Source: an uncultured Asticcacaulis sp.
GTDB lineage: Bacteria; Pseudomonadota; Alphaproteobacteria; Caulobacterales; Caulobacteraceae
Length of the DNA stretch: 20,270 bases
Assembly: GCA_946482045.1 (NCBI GenBank)
Contig: CAMLPZ010000044.1
Location: forward strand, 1-20,270
Direction of reading: 5' to 3'
The stretch's first letter is position 1. Each line of letters opens with the position of its first letter. The notes beneath the pieces were generated by a model, which worked only from the letters and a program-made list of their open reading frames with translations, was not told the origin of the DNA and searched no databases. Below are positions 1 through 8,474 of the stretch, piece after piece. Made by a program: the position numbers and the translations under genes.

Positions 1-306
1 CGCGGCTATACCGGCCTGACTGCCTATGCGGCGTCGAAGGCCGGCATGGACGGCTTCACCCGCGCTCTGGCGCGCGAAGTCGGGCGGCTGGGGATCACCG
101 TCAATTCGGTGGCACCCGGCTATATGAAAACCGCCCTGTCCGAAGGATTGGACGACAAGCAGCTCGACCAGATCGTCCGGCGCACGCCGCTTGGGCGCTT
201 GTGTGAACTGGCGGACGTCGTGCACCTCGTCCGGTTCCTGCTCTCGGAAGATGCCGGCTTCATCACTGGCCAGGTCCTGACGGTCGACGGAGGGCTGACC
301 AGTTGA
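1..306 (+). CDS. Short-chain dehydrogenase/reductase, FabG-like (5' partial)
   Basis: C-terminal 101 residues of a classical SDR oxidoreductase; the start lies before the window, and roughly 140-150 residues are missing if the protein has the usual ~245-residue FabG length. The catalytic Y-x-x-x-K is visible at codons 9 and 13 (YAASK), followed by the usual SDR sequence GFTRALAREVGRLGITVNSVAPG. It ends with a FabG-like tail, TGQVLTVDGG, which normally contributes to the tetramer interface. Family members reduce 3-ketoacyl-ACP or sugar ketones with NAD(P)H in the cytoplasm. The stop codon overlaps the TTG start of the ketoacyl-synthase gene, so the two are co-translated. With that partner, a 3-ketoacyl-ACP reductase role is the best guess, but a sugar reductase role cannot be excluded because the N-terminal cofactor-binding part is not visible. 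Confidence 0.9.
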   Translation, partial: RGYTGLTAYAASKAGMDGFTRALAREVGRLGITVNSVAPGYMKTALSEGLDDKQLDQIVRRTPLGRLCELADVVHLVRFLLSEDAGFITGQVLTVDGGLTS

Positions 307-1307
307 CCAGTTTCGCTGCCAAAGCACCTGCATTGAAAGGTGTCGTGACCGCCCTGCCCGAACGGGTGAGCGAAAACGCCGATCTTGCTTCAAGCTTCGG
401 CGAAGACGTGATGGCCAAGATCGTCAAGGCGACGGGTATCGAGCGCCGCCCGGTCTCGGACAGGCATACTGTGGCCGATCTGGGTTGCATCGCCGCCGAA
501 CATTTGCTGACGAAACTCGCGTGGGACCGTGCATCCATCGGCCTCGTGATCGTCGTTACTCAGACCCCGGACTATCCCCTGCCGTCCACCGCCTGCATCA
601 TACAGCACAAGCTTGGCCTGGGAACGCACGTGGCGGCTTTCGATATCTCGCTTGGCTGCTCCGGCTACGTCTACGGCCTGTCGGTGGCGACGGCGATGAT
701 GCAAGGCGCGGGCATCGGTCGTGCGCTTCTCGTCAGCGGCGACATCACAACCCGGATGATTTCCGAGACCAACCGCTCGCTGATGCCGCTCTTCGGTGAC
801 GCCGTCGCGGTCACCGCGCTCGAAACTTCCGAACACGGATCAATTGCCTTTGACCTGGGGTCTGATGGATCAGGGGCGCCTTACTTGATTTCCCGTACAG
901 GCGGCTTGGCGGAACCAGGTAAGGCGGAGCTGTTCATGGATGGGACCCAGGTCATGGCCTTTTCGCTGAAGCAGGTCGCGCCGTCAGTTGAACGCGCATT
1001 GGCTATCGCCGGTATTGCCATAGGCGACATCGACCACGTCATCCTGCACCAGGCGAATGCCATGATGCTCAGGACGCTGGGCCACAAGATCAAGGCGCGC
1101 GATGACCAGATAGTCTATGCCGTTCGCGACTTCGGCAACACCTCATCGACCTCAATCCCGCTGGCGATCTGCGATCACCTGACGAACCGGGCCGTAAGCG
1201 GTCTACAGACTTTCCTGCTGTGCGGCTTCGGGGTCGGCTGGTCTTGGTCGACGGCTGTATGGCGCACGGATGCGCCGGCTGTCCATGACATTGTCCGCGT
1301 GGCATGA
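303..1307 (+). CDS. 3-oxoacyl-ACP synthase III (FabH-like), sugar-locus type
   Basis: A 334-residue thiolase-fold condensing enzyme. The KAS III triad is visible: Cys119 in SLGCSGY, His249 in ILHQAN and Asn279 in FGNTSS, with spacing close to E. coli FabH (112/244/274). KAS III enzymes condense an acyl-CoA, usually acetyl-CoA, with malonyl-ACP to give a 3-ketoacyl-ACP in the cytoplasm. The TTG start at 303 is supported by a strong GGAGGG at 289-294, eight bases upstream, and it overlaps the stop of the SDR gene. The gene is followed after 3 bp by a PseG-like gene. Its place between a reductase and nonulosonic-acid genes suggests that it makes an acyl group for a surface or flagellin sugar rather than for bulk fatty-acid synthesis. 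KAS III-like and FabG-like genes are known from flagellin-glycosylation islands of other bacteria. The acyl substrate is not evident from the sequence. Confidence 0.9.
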   Translation: MTSFAAKAPALKGVVTALPERVSENADLASSFGEDVMAKIVKATGIERRPVSDRHTVADLGCIAAEHLLTKLAWDRASIGLVIVVTQTPDYPLPSTACIIQHKLGLGTHVAAFDISLGCSGYVYGLSVATAMMQGAGIGRALLVSGDITTRMISETNRSLMPLFGDAVAVTALETSEHGSIAFDLGSDGSGAPYLISRTGGLAEPGKAELFMDGTQVMAFSLKQVAPSVERALAIAGIAIGDIDHVILHQANAMMLRTLGHKIKARDDQIVYAVRDFGNTSSTSIPLAICDHLTNRAVSGLQTFLLCGFGVGWSWSTAVWRTDAPAVHDIVRVA

Positions 1308-1310
1308 GCC

Positions 1311-2297
1311 ATGGTGCGATTGTTCATCCGTACCGAAGCGTCCGCGCAGATCGGCATGGGCCATTTTATGCGCTGCTTCGCGGTGGCCGAGCATGCCCGC
1401 CGTCGCGGCATCGATGTCACCTTTCTGACGAGCGAAGAGGTCCCAGCTATCGATCACCGCGCTGCCGCCATTGGCGCCGCAGTGCAGGTAATCCGCGCTC
1501 CCTTGGGTCAGGATGCCGACGCCATCGCCGTCTGCGGAATAGATGCTGAAGACTGGCTGATGGTCGACAGCTATAAGGCGACGTCGACCTATTACAGCCA
1601 ATTGCACGCGCTCGCGCAACTCGCGATCGTCGACGATCTGAACGCCTTCGACAACTATGATTGCGACCTGCTGATCAATGCGGCTGATGCTGCTTTTGAC
1701 ATGGGCTATGGCGGCAAAACCCGGGCGGGACTGTTGCTTGGTGCTGACTACGCCATGATCCGTAATGAATTTCTCACGCCGCGTCTGCCAGACAAGTCTG
1801 ACCCGGCGATTGTCGTCATGTTCGGCGGCAGCGATCCAGGTGGCCTGACCGTCGTCATTGCCGAACGCCTGCACCATGCCTTTCCGGACACGGAGATTCG
1901 TATCGTAGCCGGACCGGCAAACGCCCATATCGGCCTGTTGCGCGACACGGCGCGAGACTTGCCGAATGTCCGGTTGTTCGTTGATCCGGCCAGTGTTGCC
2001 GATGTGCTGGCCGGAGCAAGACTGGTGATAACCGCGGCGGGCGGTAGTGTCGGTGAGGTCGCCGCCATGGCCTTGCCGGCTCTGGTCCTCGTCGTCTATG
2101 ACAACCAGGTCGCCGCGCTTCACGCTTGTCCCTTCCCGGTCATCGATGTCCGCAAGGGCTTGCCTGACGCGCTTGAGCAAGTGGTTGCCGGCCTCCTCGA
2201 TGACAAGCAGGGGCTGAAGGACATCGCCACGCAAGGACATGCGATTGTCGATGGCAAGGGCGCGCAACGCATTGTGGAGGCCATGTTCGGTGTTTGA
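1311..2297 (+). CDS. pseG: PseG-like UDP-2,4-diacetamido-trideoxy-altrose hydrolase
   Basis: A 328-residue GT-B-like protein of the PseG family. These enzymes remove UDP from UDP-2,4-diacetamido-2,4,6-trideoxy-beta-L-altropyranose, the step before condensation with phosphoenolpyruvate to make pseudaminic acid. The N-terminal signature is IRTEASAQIGMGHFMRC; His18 in GMGH corresponds to the catalytic histidine region of Campylobacter PseG. The C-terminal half has a nucleotide-sugar binding region with FGGSDPGG and the stretch ITAAGGSVGEVAAMALP. The length is somewhat above the typical ~275-330 range but acceptable. The ATG lies 3 bp after the KAS III stop with only a weak ribosome-binding site, consistent with translational coupling. 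The gene overlaps the following acetyltransferase by 8 bp. Caulobacter has a homologue in its flagellin-modification pathway, so a flagellar role is likely, but another surface polysaccharide is possible. Confidence 0.85.
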   Translation: MVRLFIRTEASAQIGMGHFMRCFAVAEHARRRGIDVTFLTSEEVPAIDHRAAAIGAAVQVIRAPLGQDADAIAVCGIDAEDWLMVDSYKATSTYYSQLHALAQLAIVDDLNAFDNYDCDLLINAADAAFDMGYGGKTRAGLLLGADYAMIRNEFLTPRLPDKSDPAIVVMFGGSDPGGLTVVIAERLHHAFPDTEIRIVAGPANAHIGLLRDTARDLPNVRLFVDPASVADVLAGARLVITAAGGSVGEVAAMALPALVLVVYDNQVAALHACPFPVIDVRKGLPDALEQVVAGLLDDKQGLKDIATQGHAIVDGKGAQRIVEAMFGV

Positions 2298-2850
2298 CTT
2301 TCTGACCTACCGTCAGCCAATGGCGAGTGATGCCAAGATGCTGCTCGATTGGCGCACCGCGCCGCACGTCACCCAGTTCATGCTGACCGATGTTCCCTAC
2401 GATATCGAACGTCAGAGAGCGTGGATCGAGCGCAGCAACGTGCGCGATGACTATCATCACCGTATCATGCAATGCGAGGGGCGCGATATTGGCTATACCT
2501 CGATCACGATAACCGATCGCACTTCGTCAATCGGTGAGATTGGCATCTACATCGGTGACCTTCAGGCGCCGCACGCCCTGACGGTCTACAATTTTGTGCA
2601 CACACTCAACCATGCCTTTTTCACCCTGCGCCTGCACAAGCTGGTAAACCACATTGTCGCGTGGAACAGCCGGACAATCCGCATCCAGACGTTCAATGGT
2701 TATCGCCATGTTGGCGTCCTCAAAGACCATACGCTAAAGGATGGCGTTCGCCACGACCTGCATATTTTTGAACAGTCGGCGGATGAATGGCGCACATTCC
2801 GCAAGAAGTTCAAGGATACGACTGACTGGGACGGCAACGCGACTGAATAG
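2290..2850 (+). CDS. pseH: PseH-like GNAT N-acyltransferase
   Basis: A 186-residue GNAT-fold protein. PseH transfers an acetyl group from acetyl-CoA to the 4-amino group of UDP-4-amino-4,6-dideoxy-N-acetyl-altrosamine, the step before PseG. Typical features are the opening LTYRQPMASDAKMLLDWR followed by a short V/T-x-x-M segment, a central IGEIGIYIGD and the C-terminal stretch NSRTIRIQTFNGYRHVGVLKD seen in sugar N-acetyltransferases (RimJ/RimL-like). The GTG start at 2290 is preferred because GGAGG lies at 2276-2280, nine bases upstream, and the resulting N-terminus matches the family. A reading from 2239 would add 17 residues of non-homologous sequence inside pseG. The gene ends the visible operon and converges on the fructose bisphosphatase gene 39 bp away, with no clear terminator between them. 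Given the KAS III and SDR neighbours, the acyl donor might be an acyl-ACP rather than acetyl-CoA; this is inference. Confidence 0.82.
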   Translation: MFDFLTYRQPMASDAKMLLDWRTAPHVTQFMLTDVPYDIERQRAWIERSNVRDDYHHRIMQCEGRDIGYTSITITDRTSSIGEIGIYIGDLQAPHALTVYNFVHTLNHAFFTLRLHKLVNHIVAWNSRTIRIQTFNGYRHVGVLKDHTLKDGVRHDLHIFEQSADEWRTFRKKFKDTTDWDGNATE

Positions 2851-2889
2851 CAACCAGGCCAGCCCACGACAATATCTCGAGCCGTTGTA

Positions 2890-3846
2890 TTAATCCGCGT
2901 ACTCCGCCACCCGGCGCACCTCTTCGGCCGATCCCAGCACCACACCGGTCCGCTGATGCAGGCCGGTCGGCTGAAGATCCAGGATGCGGTTGACGCCGTT
3001 CGTCGCCTGGCCGCCGGCCTGTTCGACCAGCAGGGCGATCGGATTGGCTTCGTACATCAGACGCAGCTTGCCGTTCGGCCGCTTGCTATCGCCCGGATAG
3101 AGGAAGATGCCGCCACGTGTCAAGATGCGATGGACGTCACCGACCATAGAAGCCAGCCAGCGCATATTGAAATCGACGCCGCGCGGTCCATCCTTGCCTG
3201 CTACACATTCGTCGATATAGCGACGGACGCCGGCGTTCCAGTGACGATGGTTCGACATGTTGATGGCGAATTCGCGCGTCGCCGGCGGGATCGACATGGT
3301 CGCCTTGGTCTGAATCCACTGGCCGGCTTCGTCGGGCGTGAAGGCTGAAACGCCGTTACCAAGCGTGAGGACAAGCGTCGTCTGCGGCCCATAGATGGCG
3401 TAGCCGGCGCAGACCTGCTCGCGGCCGGGCTTCAGGAAATCGCTTTCGGACAGAGGTCCTTGCGGCGCTTTCAGCACCGAGAAGATGGTGCCGACCACGC
3501 CATTGACGTCGACATTGCTGGAGCCATCGATCGGATCGAAAATCAGCAGGTATTCACCGGTGCCGAAACCGACATGTGTTTCCATTTCCTCAGACGCCAG
3601 ACCGCGCACCGTACCTTGCCAGCGCGCCTCTTCCATCATGATGTCATTGGCGATGACATCGAGTTGCTTCTGCTCCTCGCCCTGAACATTCTCCTGACCT
3701 AGCGCGCCTTGCAAATCATTGACGGCGCTCAGGTTCACTGTGCGCCCGATGACGGCGCAGGTATCGGCCAGCAACCCGACAAGGGTTTTCAGGCTGGCGG
3801 GCAGGTTTGACTGGTCGCTCAGATAGGCGTTCAGGGTGGCTGGCAT
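2890..3846 (-). CDS. fbp: Class I fructose-1,6-bisphosphatase
   Basis: A 318-residue cytoplasmic enzyme that hydrolyses fructose-1,6-bisphosphate to fructose-6-phosphate, the committed step of gluconeogenesis. The metal site signature is [13 protein letters not shown], with Asp104 and Asp107; upstream acidic ligands lie in LASEEM (Glu86/Glu87), and the GDVHRI and [12 protein letters not shown] segments are the sugar-phosphate binding parts of class I enzymes. The length is near the low end of the family (about 320-340). The start at 3846 has an AAGGA six bases upstream. It is transcribed in the same direction as the glycosidase operon, but the gap to the GH127 gene is 172 bp and holds a possible promoter, so separate expression is more likely. 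The enzyme would be useful when growing on pentoses or amino acids, which is consistent with the neighbouring locus but does not prove a link. Confidence 0.95.
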   Translation of the reverse strand: MPATLNAYLSDQSNLPASLKTLVGLLADTCAVIGRTVNLSAVNDLQGALGQENVQGEEQKQLDVIANDIMMEEARWQGTVRGLASEEMETHVGFGTGEYLLIFDPIDGSSNVDVNGVVGTIFSVLKAPQGPLSESDFLKPGREQVCAGYAIYGPQTTLVLTLGNGVSAFTPDEAGQWIQTKATMSIPPATREFAINMSNHRHWNAGVRRYIDECVAGKDGPRGVDFNMRWLASMVGDVHRILTRGGIFLYPGDSKRPNGKLRLMYEANPIALLVEQAGGQATNGVNRILDLQPTGLHQRTGVVLGSAEEVRRVAEYAD

Positions 3847-3924
3847 TTGAGATCCTTGGCAGGCTTCTTTTATGGGATCAGACGTCCAATGGCTGTTTCA
3901 GCTCTTTTGCGTCCGCCGGGCGAA

Positions 3925-3950
3925 TGTGCAGCCACCCTGCCCAAAGTCAA
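3925..3950 (-). promoter_or_regulatory. Possible fbp promoter
   Basis: On the - strand a TTGACT hexamer (3950-3945) is followed by GCTGCACA (3932-3925). This resembles the Caulobacter housekeeping pattern of a TTGAC-type -35 with a GCTA-like -10 about 11 bases further on, though the -10 match is only partial. It lies in the 172 bp gap between the GH127 stop and the fbp start, about 80 bases upstream of fbp. The rest of this gap shows no gene and no clear terminator. Confidence 0.3.
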
Positions 3951-4018
3951 CCAGTTCCCGACATTTAATAGTCTTCACCGTGCTCGACCCGCCATTTCCA
4001 TGGACTTTTGCGCAGGCT

Positions 4019-6856
4019 TTAAGCGCGCCCCTTCATCCAAACCTGCGACTGCAAGCCGGTAAAGCGCACTCTTGGGCCAACCTCCGCCTGAGCCACAGGC
4101 GTCGTCGCGCCCGGGGCAAAGTCAACGTCGCCGGTACCGATGTCGGCGGCCTGGCCAACACGGTTCATGCGGGCGTAGTTCGGCACCGCCAGCATGGGCG
4201 AACCATCGGCCCATTTGCCGCTGATGGCGACGACGCCATCCAGCAGATCAGGCTTCCACTCGGCCTTGAGCGGACCGTCACCCAGCGCCTTTTCGATATC
4301 GGGCTGATCGGCGCGTTCGACATTGTAGACAAGAGGACCATAGGCCAGCGCCACGCGGCCGCGATTGGCGGCGATGCGGTTGTCAGGGCGGACACGCTGC
4401 ACGGCCAGCGGCAGGTCGAGCTCTATGCGATCGCCCTTCTGCCACTGGCGGGTGATAACCGCATAGCCCTTCTCGATTTTTGCCTGGACCACCTTGCCAT
4501 TCACTTTCAGCGCCTTCACACCCTTGATCACGGGCGTCAGCTCATAAAGCTCGCTGGTCGTCCGATCCGGGATGCGCACACGCACGGTGAAGGTCTTGCT
4601 CTGCTTCGGGTTGACGGTGATGGCGATGGCGCCGTCCCACGGATAGCGCGTCTGTTGTACCATCTCGACATCGGTGCCGGCGACATTATCGACCGTGATA
4701 GTCGAGCCGACGAACAGGTTGACGTAGAGGCCGTCCGCATCCTTGGCATAGGTCCAGGTCGGCAGCATTAGCAGGGTGCGCGGAATATTCGCGACGCAGC
4801 ATGGGCAGACGTGCCACAGGGTCCGCTCGCTGTTCACAAGCGGATTGGTATAGCAGAAGCTCTTGCCTTCCAGGTCGATCGCGCCCAGCAGCGCGTTGTA
4901 CATGGTCTGCTCATACAGGTCGGCATACTTGGCGTCGTGATAGGCCAGGTTCAGCTTGTATTGGAAGAAGATCAGGCCGGCGCTGGAACACGACTCGCAA
5001 TAGGCGCCATTGCGTAAGCTGTAGTCCGGGCCGAAGCCTTCTGAGGTTTCGCCGCTGCCAATGCCGCCGGTGATATAATACTTGCGATTGACCATGTTGT
5101 CCCACAGCGACATGACCGCGCTCTGGTAATCGGTATCGCCGGTTTCGGCGGCGATGTCGGCCATGGCCGAGTAGGAATAGACGGCGCGCACGGCGTGACC
5201 GACCGCCTCATACTGCTGCTCAGGCGGCAGGTGGCTCTGGTCGTATTCCTGGCCGCCCTTGCGTGATTCGAGCAGGAAGCGTGCCAGCGCAATATAGGCA
5301 TCGCCGCGTGGATGGCCTTCGACGTCGTTGACGAAGCGGCCGAAGCGGACCAACGCCTGCTCCAATTCCTGGTGGCCGTCATACCAGTCCTTCTTACCGG
5401 GCCCGATATTGGCGACCCAGCAGTCGGCCAGCTTCTTGGCGCCGTTATAGAGGCGCAAGTCCTGTCCATTGGTCAGGGTGTAGTGGTTGATCGCCGACTC
5501 GATGAAGTAGCCGGCGATATAGCCTTCGTGGTCGGCGCGGTGCGCCGGGTCCCAACGTTCTTCCCAGGCGCCGGGGGCCGCCAGCGTCTTTGCGGTCTGC
5601 AGGTAGCCATCCGGTTCCTGGGCTGCCAGGATGATCGGGATCCAGCGGTCGATCGTCTGGCGCATCTTTGTCTGCGCGGCGATCATCTCGGCATCGCCCT
5701 TGGGGTCGACCATCAGGGCGATACACATGGCTTCGACGTTCTGCAGCACCCAGGCATTGGAGAAGACATAGCCCTTGTGCGCGCCGTGCGGTTCGCCGCG
5801 GTTCTTCTTGGCTGCCTCGACGAAGTTGTCGATACCGCCATTGCCGATCTTCAGGTCGGTGCGCTCGCAATAGTCGATGACGTGCGGGATCCAGTTGACG
5901 ATCAGGGCCTTGGCGCGGGCATTCCACAACGGACTGTCGATGGCATATTCGCGTGTATAGACGACGTCGAGGCGCTTGGCTGGCGGCGCCTCGGTCGCGC
6001 GCAGGCGCAGTTTCGAGCTGTTGACCTTTCCGCCGGCGTGCGCCGTCAGTTCCAAGACATAGTCGCCAGTCGCCGACACCGTTGCCGTCGTGTTGGCCGA
6101 CAGGGCGTCGGCGAAGGTTACCGTGCCAGGGCCGGACACCTTGCGCCACAGCACGCCGGCATCACCAGCATCGCTCAGCCATTCGGCCTTGCCATTAAGA
6201 TAGGTCTTGCCGCCCATGACGACGATGCGATCGACACCGGCAACGACGGCGGGCGCAAAGGCTGGAACCGGGCCGTGGCTCCAGACCCGCCATTCCAGCA
6301 GGCCAGTGGACAGGGTGCCGTCGGACACGATCTCGAGGCGCAGCTTGTCGGTCGTCACCGGATCGAAGATCGTGGTGAAGAAGGCGTCTTTGCCCAGACC
6401 ATAGCCCTTGGCATTCCTGACCGGCACGAAGGTCTTGCCATCCCAATAGAGCAGTCGATAGGACTTCGGCAGGCCGACGCCCTGGCCGTCGACCCAGAAA
6501 TAGAGGTCGATTGTGTTGGTCGTGACCGGCTGGCTCCAGTCGTACTGCACCCATTCAGTACCCGTCTTCGGCCAGTTGCCGTACATGCCCTTTTCGACAT
6601 CGTTGGAGTCGCGCGGCGTGCTGCCGTCGTTCAATGCGATGACCTTGGTGTCGCCGGAATTATAGGAGGTCGACGGCACGGCGACCTTGGCCAGGTTTAC
6701 CGGCTTGGTGTTCTGCGCCAGGGCCGGCGCCGACCGGGTGGTAAAGGCCGCAGCCGCTGCGGCACCCGACAGGCTGGCGACAACCGTACGCCGGCTAACG
6801 CCGCACCCGCAATCGTTCGAAAGGCAGGTATGGTTGGAAAATACGCGGCGGGTCAT
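4019..6856 (-). CDS. Tat-exported GH127 beta-L-arabinofuranosidase with N-terminal modules
   Basis: A 945-residue exported enzyme of the DUF1680/GH127 family, which removes non-reducing beta-L-arabinofuranose (for example Ara2 from hydroxyproline-linked arabinan, or pectic side chains). The N-terminus carries a Tat motif (SRRTVVA, residues 21-27) and a signal segment ending near SAPALAQ. Residues about 60-195 form a discoidin-like binding module, residues about 205-290 an Ig/PKD-like domain, and about 295-945 the catalytic (alpha/alpha)6 barrel with beta-sandwich. The zinc/cysteine site is complete: Glu621 and Cys623 in CESC, and Cys684-P-Cys686-Cys687 in HVCPCC. By analogy with Bifidobacterium HypBA1, Cys686 is the nucleophile and Glu606 in SEGF the acid/base. 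The start has GGAG nine bases upstream. The gene follows the GH43 gene after 40 bp in the same operon. The family is secure; the exact substrate (extensin, arabinogalactan protein or pectin) is not. Confidence 0.9.
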   Translation of the reverse strand: MTRRVFSNHTCLSNDCGCGVSRRTVVASLSGAAAAAAFTTRSAPALAQNTKPVNLAKVAVPSTSYNSGDTKVIALNDGSTPRDSNDVEKGMYGNWPKTGTEWVQYDWSQPVTTNTIDLYFWVDGQGVGLPKSYRLLYWDGKTFVPVRNAKGYGLGKDAFFTTIFDPVTTDKLRLEIVSDGTLSTGLLEWRVWSHGPVPAFAPAVVAGVDRIVVMGGKTYLNGKAEWLSDAGDAGVLWRKVSGPGTVTFADALSANTTATVSATGDYVLELTAHAGGKVNSSKLRLRATEAPPAKRLDVVYTREYAIDSPLWNARAKALIVNWIPHVIDYCERTDLKIGNGGIDNFVEAAKKNRGEPHGAHKGYVFSNAWVLQNVEAMCIALMVDPKGDAEMIAAQTKMRQTIDRWIPIILAAQEPDGYLQTAKTLAAPGAWEERWDPAHRADHEGYIAGYFIESAINHYTLTNGQDLRLYNGAKKLADCWVANIGPGKKDWYDGHQELEQALVRFGRFVNDVEGHPRGDAYIALARFLLESRKGGQEYDQSHLPPEQQYEAVGHAVRAVYSYSAMADIAAETGDTDYQSAVMSLWDNMVNRKYYITGGIGSGETSEGFGPDYSLRNGAYCESCSSAGLIFFQYKLNLAYHDAKYADLYEQTMYNALLGAIDLEGKSFCYTNPLVNSERTLWHVCPCCVANIPRTLLMLPTWTYAKDADGLYVNLFVGSTITVDNVAGTDVEMVQQTRYPWDGAIAITVNPKQSKTFTVRVRIPDRTTSELYELTPVIKGVKALKVNGKVVQAKIEKGYAVITRQWQKGDRIELDLPLAVQRVRPDNRIAANRGRVALAYGPLVYNVERADQPDIEKALGDGPLKAEWKPDLLDGVVAISGKWADGSPMLAVPNYARMNRVGQAADIGTGDVDFAPGATTPVAQAEVGPRVRFTGLQSQVWMKGRA

Positions 6857-6896
6857 GTCGTCTCTCTCCAGAGTCTTTTCTTATTTACGGGCGTTT

Positions 6897-8474
6897 TTAT
6901 TTGCAGCTTTGGGCGGCGGCTGCGCGCATCGGCCGGACGGGTACAGATTTAGCGTCGGGTGTCAGGGCTTCCCATTCCTGCACGCCGAATGCGGCGAAAG
7001 TCTTGCCGTCCGTCGAGGCGTCGAGCACGGCCCGCAGGCAGCGCGTCGTCACCGGCGCGAAGTCAACTGCGTTGAAGGTTTCAGGGGTGTTGCCGTAGGC
7101 TGTTATGGCCTTGACGGCGGCCCATGCCGAACCCGTCCAGTATTCCAGGTGCCATGCCTGAGGCGGAGCGACACCGACACCGGAACCAACGGGTTGGTCG
7201 GCAAAGAACCAGATGCGCGAGCCGTTGAGCGTGACGGGCTCATCCCAGCGGTACTCGATCCACTGTTGTGGAGGGTGGTTCCCGGTCCAGCTGCCCCAAT
7301 AATCGGGTGGCAGCGGCGCTGTTCGTACCTTGCCGTCTTTGAGCGCGCCTAGCCAGTATTGCACCGGTACGGGCTCATTCGATGACGCCGCCGTGGCGGC
7401 GGGCGCGGCATTGCGTTGCGCGGGTAAGATAGCCGGCCTGGCCGGTGTCGTTACGACCTTGCGGATGGCGGCAGGCGTTACGCTGTCATCCCACTGGACC
7501 TCATCGACAGCGACGCTGCGGCGGAAGTGGCCGCCGTTCTTCGCATCGGCCGTGTGGTAGGCGATGTACCATTTGTCCTTATACGGAACGATACCCGCGT
7601 GCGAGGTTGTCGAGGAGACCGGATCGAGCATAACGCCACGATAGGTCCATGGCCCCAATGGCGAGCTGGCTGTGCCGTAGGCGATGCAGGCGTAATAGAC
7701 GGCCTGTGTGCATTCCGACTGAGGTCCCGCCTTGTTGCCGGCATAGGTCATGTAATAAATGCCGTTGCGCTTGAAAATCCACGGCGCCTCAAAAAAGCCG
7801 GTTAGCGTCGTGACGTCGACAATATCGCCCTTGAAGGTCATCATGTCCTTCTCGAGCTCGACGCCCTTGAGCCGCCCAAAGGTGCCCCAGTACATGTAGA
7901 CGCGGCCATCGTCGTCAACGATCACGGTCGGATCTATGTTCTGGATGTTATTCGCGACAGGATAGGACTGCGACACGATGGGGCCTTGCGGGTGGGCGTC
8001 GACCCACGGACCTACCGGGGTATCAGACACCGCCACGCCGATGGCGAAACCATCCTTATTCATAGTCCCAGCCTGTATCACCGGGGCGTAGAGATAGTAT
8101 CTTTTATCCGTCCCCTGAACGATTTGCGCCGCATAGGCGCGGCCGGGCGCCGCCCATTTGAAGACGTCGTCAGGCTTCAGGAAATGCGGATAATGGGTCC
8201 AGTCACCCGATGCCGGGTTGTCCGTCGTCAGCATCTGCCATTCCGGCATGATGAAGTCGTTGACCCCGTCTTCGGCCATGTCGCGGCCGGTCAGGATATA
8301 AAGCTTGCCGTCGGCGACCAAAGGTGCCGGATCGGTCGTGTAGTCCTGGCCGTCGCTAAGGATCGGATTTTGCGCTGCCCGAATGCTGTGGCTTTCAAGC
8401 GCAGGCTGGGCTGTCGCCGTGGCGCAAGCTGCTAGCAGGGGCAACAAGGCCGCGAGATATAGACCGCGCATCAT
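6897..8474 (-). CDS. GH43 family lipoprotein glycosidase (probable arabinosidase)
   Basis: A 525-residue five-bladed propeller enzyme. The GH43 triad is visible with typical contexts: Asp48 (TTDPAP, base), Asp181 (NIDPTV, pKa modulator) and Glu229 (FEAPWIF, acid), plus His292 in SHAGI. The family includes alpha-L-arabinofuranosidases, arabinanases, beta-xylosidases and exo-galactanases; an arabinose-linked role is favoured by the neighbours, but the subfamily was not determined. The start at 8474 gives a lipoprotein signal (MMRGLYLAALLPLLAAC) with a lipobox LAAC at Cys17, so the enzyme is probably membrane-anchored. This start overlaps the TAA stop of the GH146 gene by one base and has AAAGG upstream; a start at 8471 is equally possible. 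Residues about 370-505 form a second domain closely related in sequence to the discoidin-like module of the GH127 neighbour. An open reading frame continues to 8708 but lies inside the GH146 gene. Confidence 0.88.
   Translation of the reverse strand: MMRGLYLAALLPLLAACATATAQPALESHSIRAAQNPILSDGQDYTTDPAPLVADGKLYILTGRDMAEDGVNDFIMPEWQMLTTDNPASGDWTHYPHFLKPDDVFKWAAPGRAYAAQIVQGTDKRYYLYAPVIQAGTMNKDGFAIGVAVSDTPVGPWVDAHPQGPIVSQSYPVANNIQNIDPTVIVDDDGRVYMYWGTFGRLKGVELEKDMMTFKGDIVDVTTLTGFFEAPWIFKRNGIYYMTYAGNKAGPQSECTQAVYYACIAYGTASSPLGPWTYRGVMLDPVSSTTSHAGIVPYKDKWYIAYHTADAKNGGHFRRSVAVDEVQWDDSVTPAAIRKVVTTPARPAILPAQRNAAPAATAASSNEPVPVQYWLGALKDGKVRTAPLPPDYWGSWTGNHPPQQWIEYRWDEPVTLNGSRIWFFADQPVGSGVGVAPPQAWHLEYWTGSAWAAVKAITAYGNTPETFNAVDFAPVTTRCLRAVLDASTDGKTFAAFGVQEWEALTPDAKSVPVRPMRAAAAQSCK

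Noticed and set aside
3976..3987. Short hairpin CCAT-GGAA-ATGG after the GH127 gene as a terminator
   Set aside because: The stem is only four base pairs and no T run follows on the - strand.
2890..4018. Fructose bisphosphatase as the last gene of the arabinosidase operon
   Set aside because: The 172 bp gap with a promoter-like sequence argues for separate expression; its housekeeping role gives no specific link to the locus.
5312..6952. A 546-codon open frame on the + strand opposite the GH127 gene
   Set aside because: It is antisense to a gene with complete catalytic motifs, shows no recognisable domain, and is the usual by-product of GC-rich codon bias.
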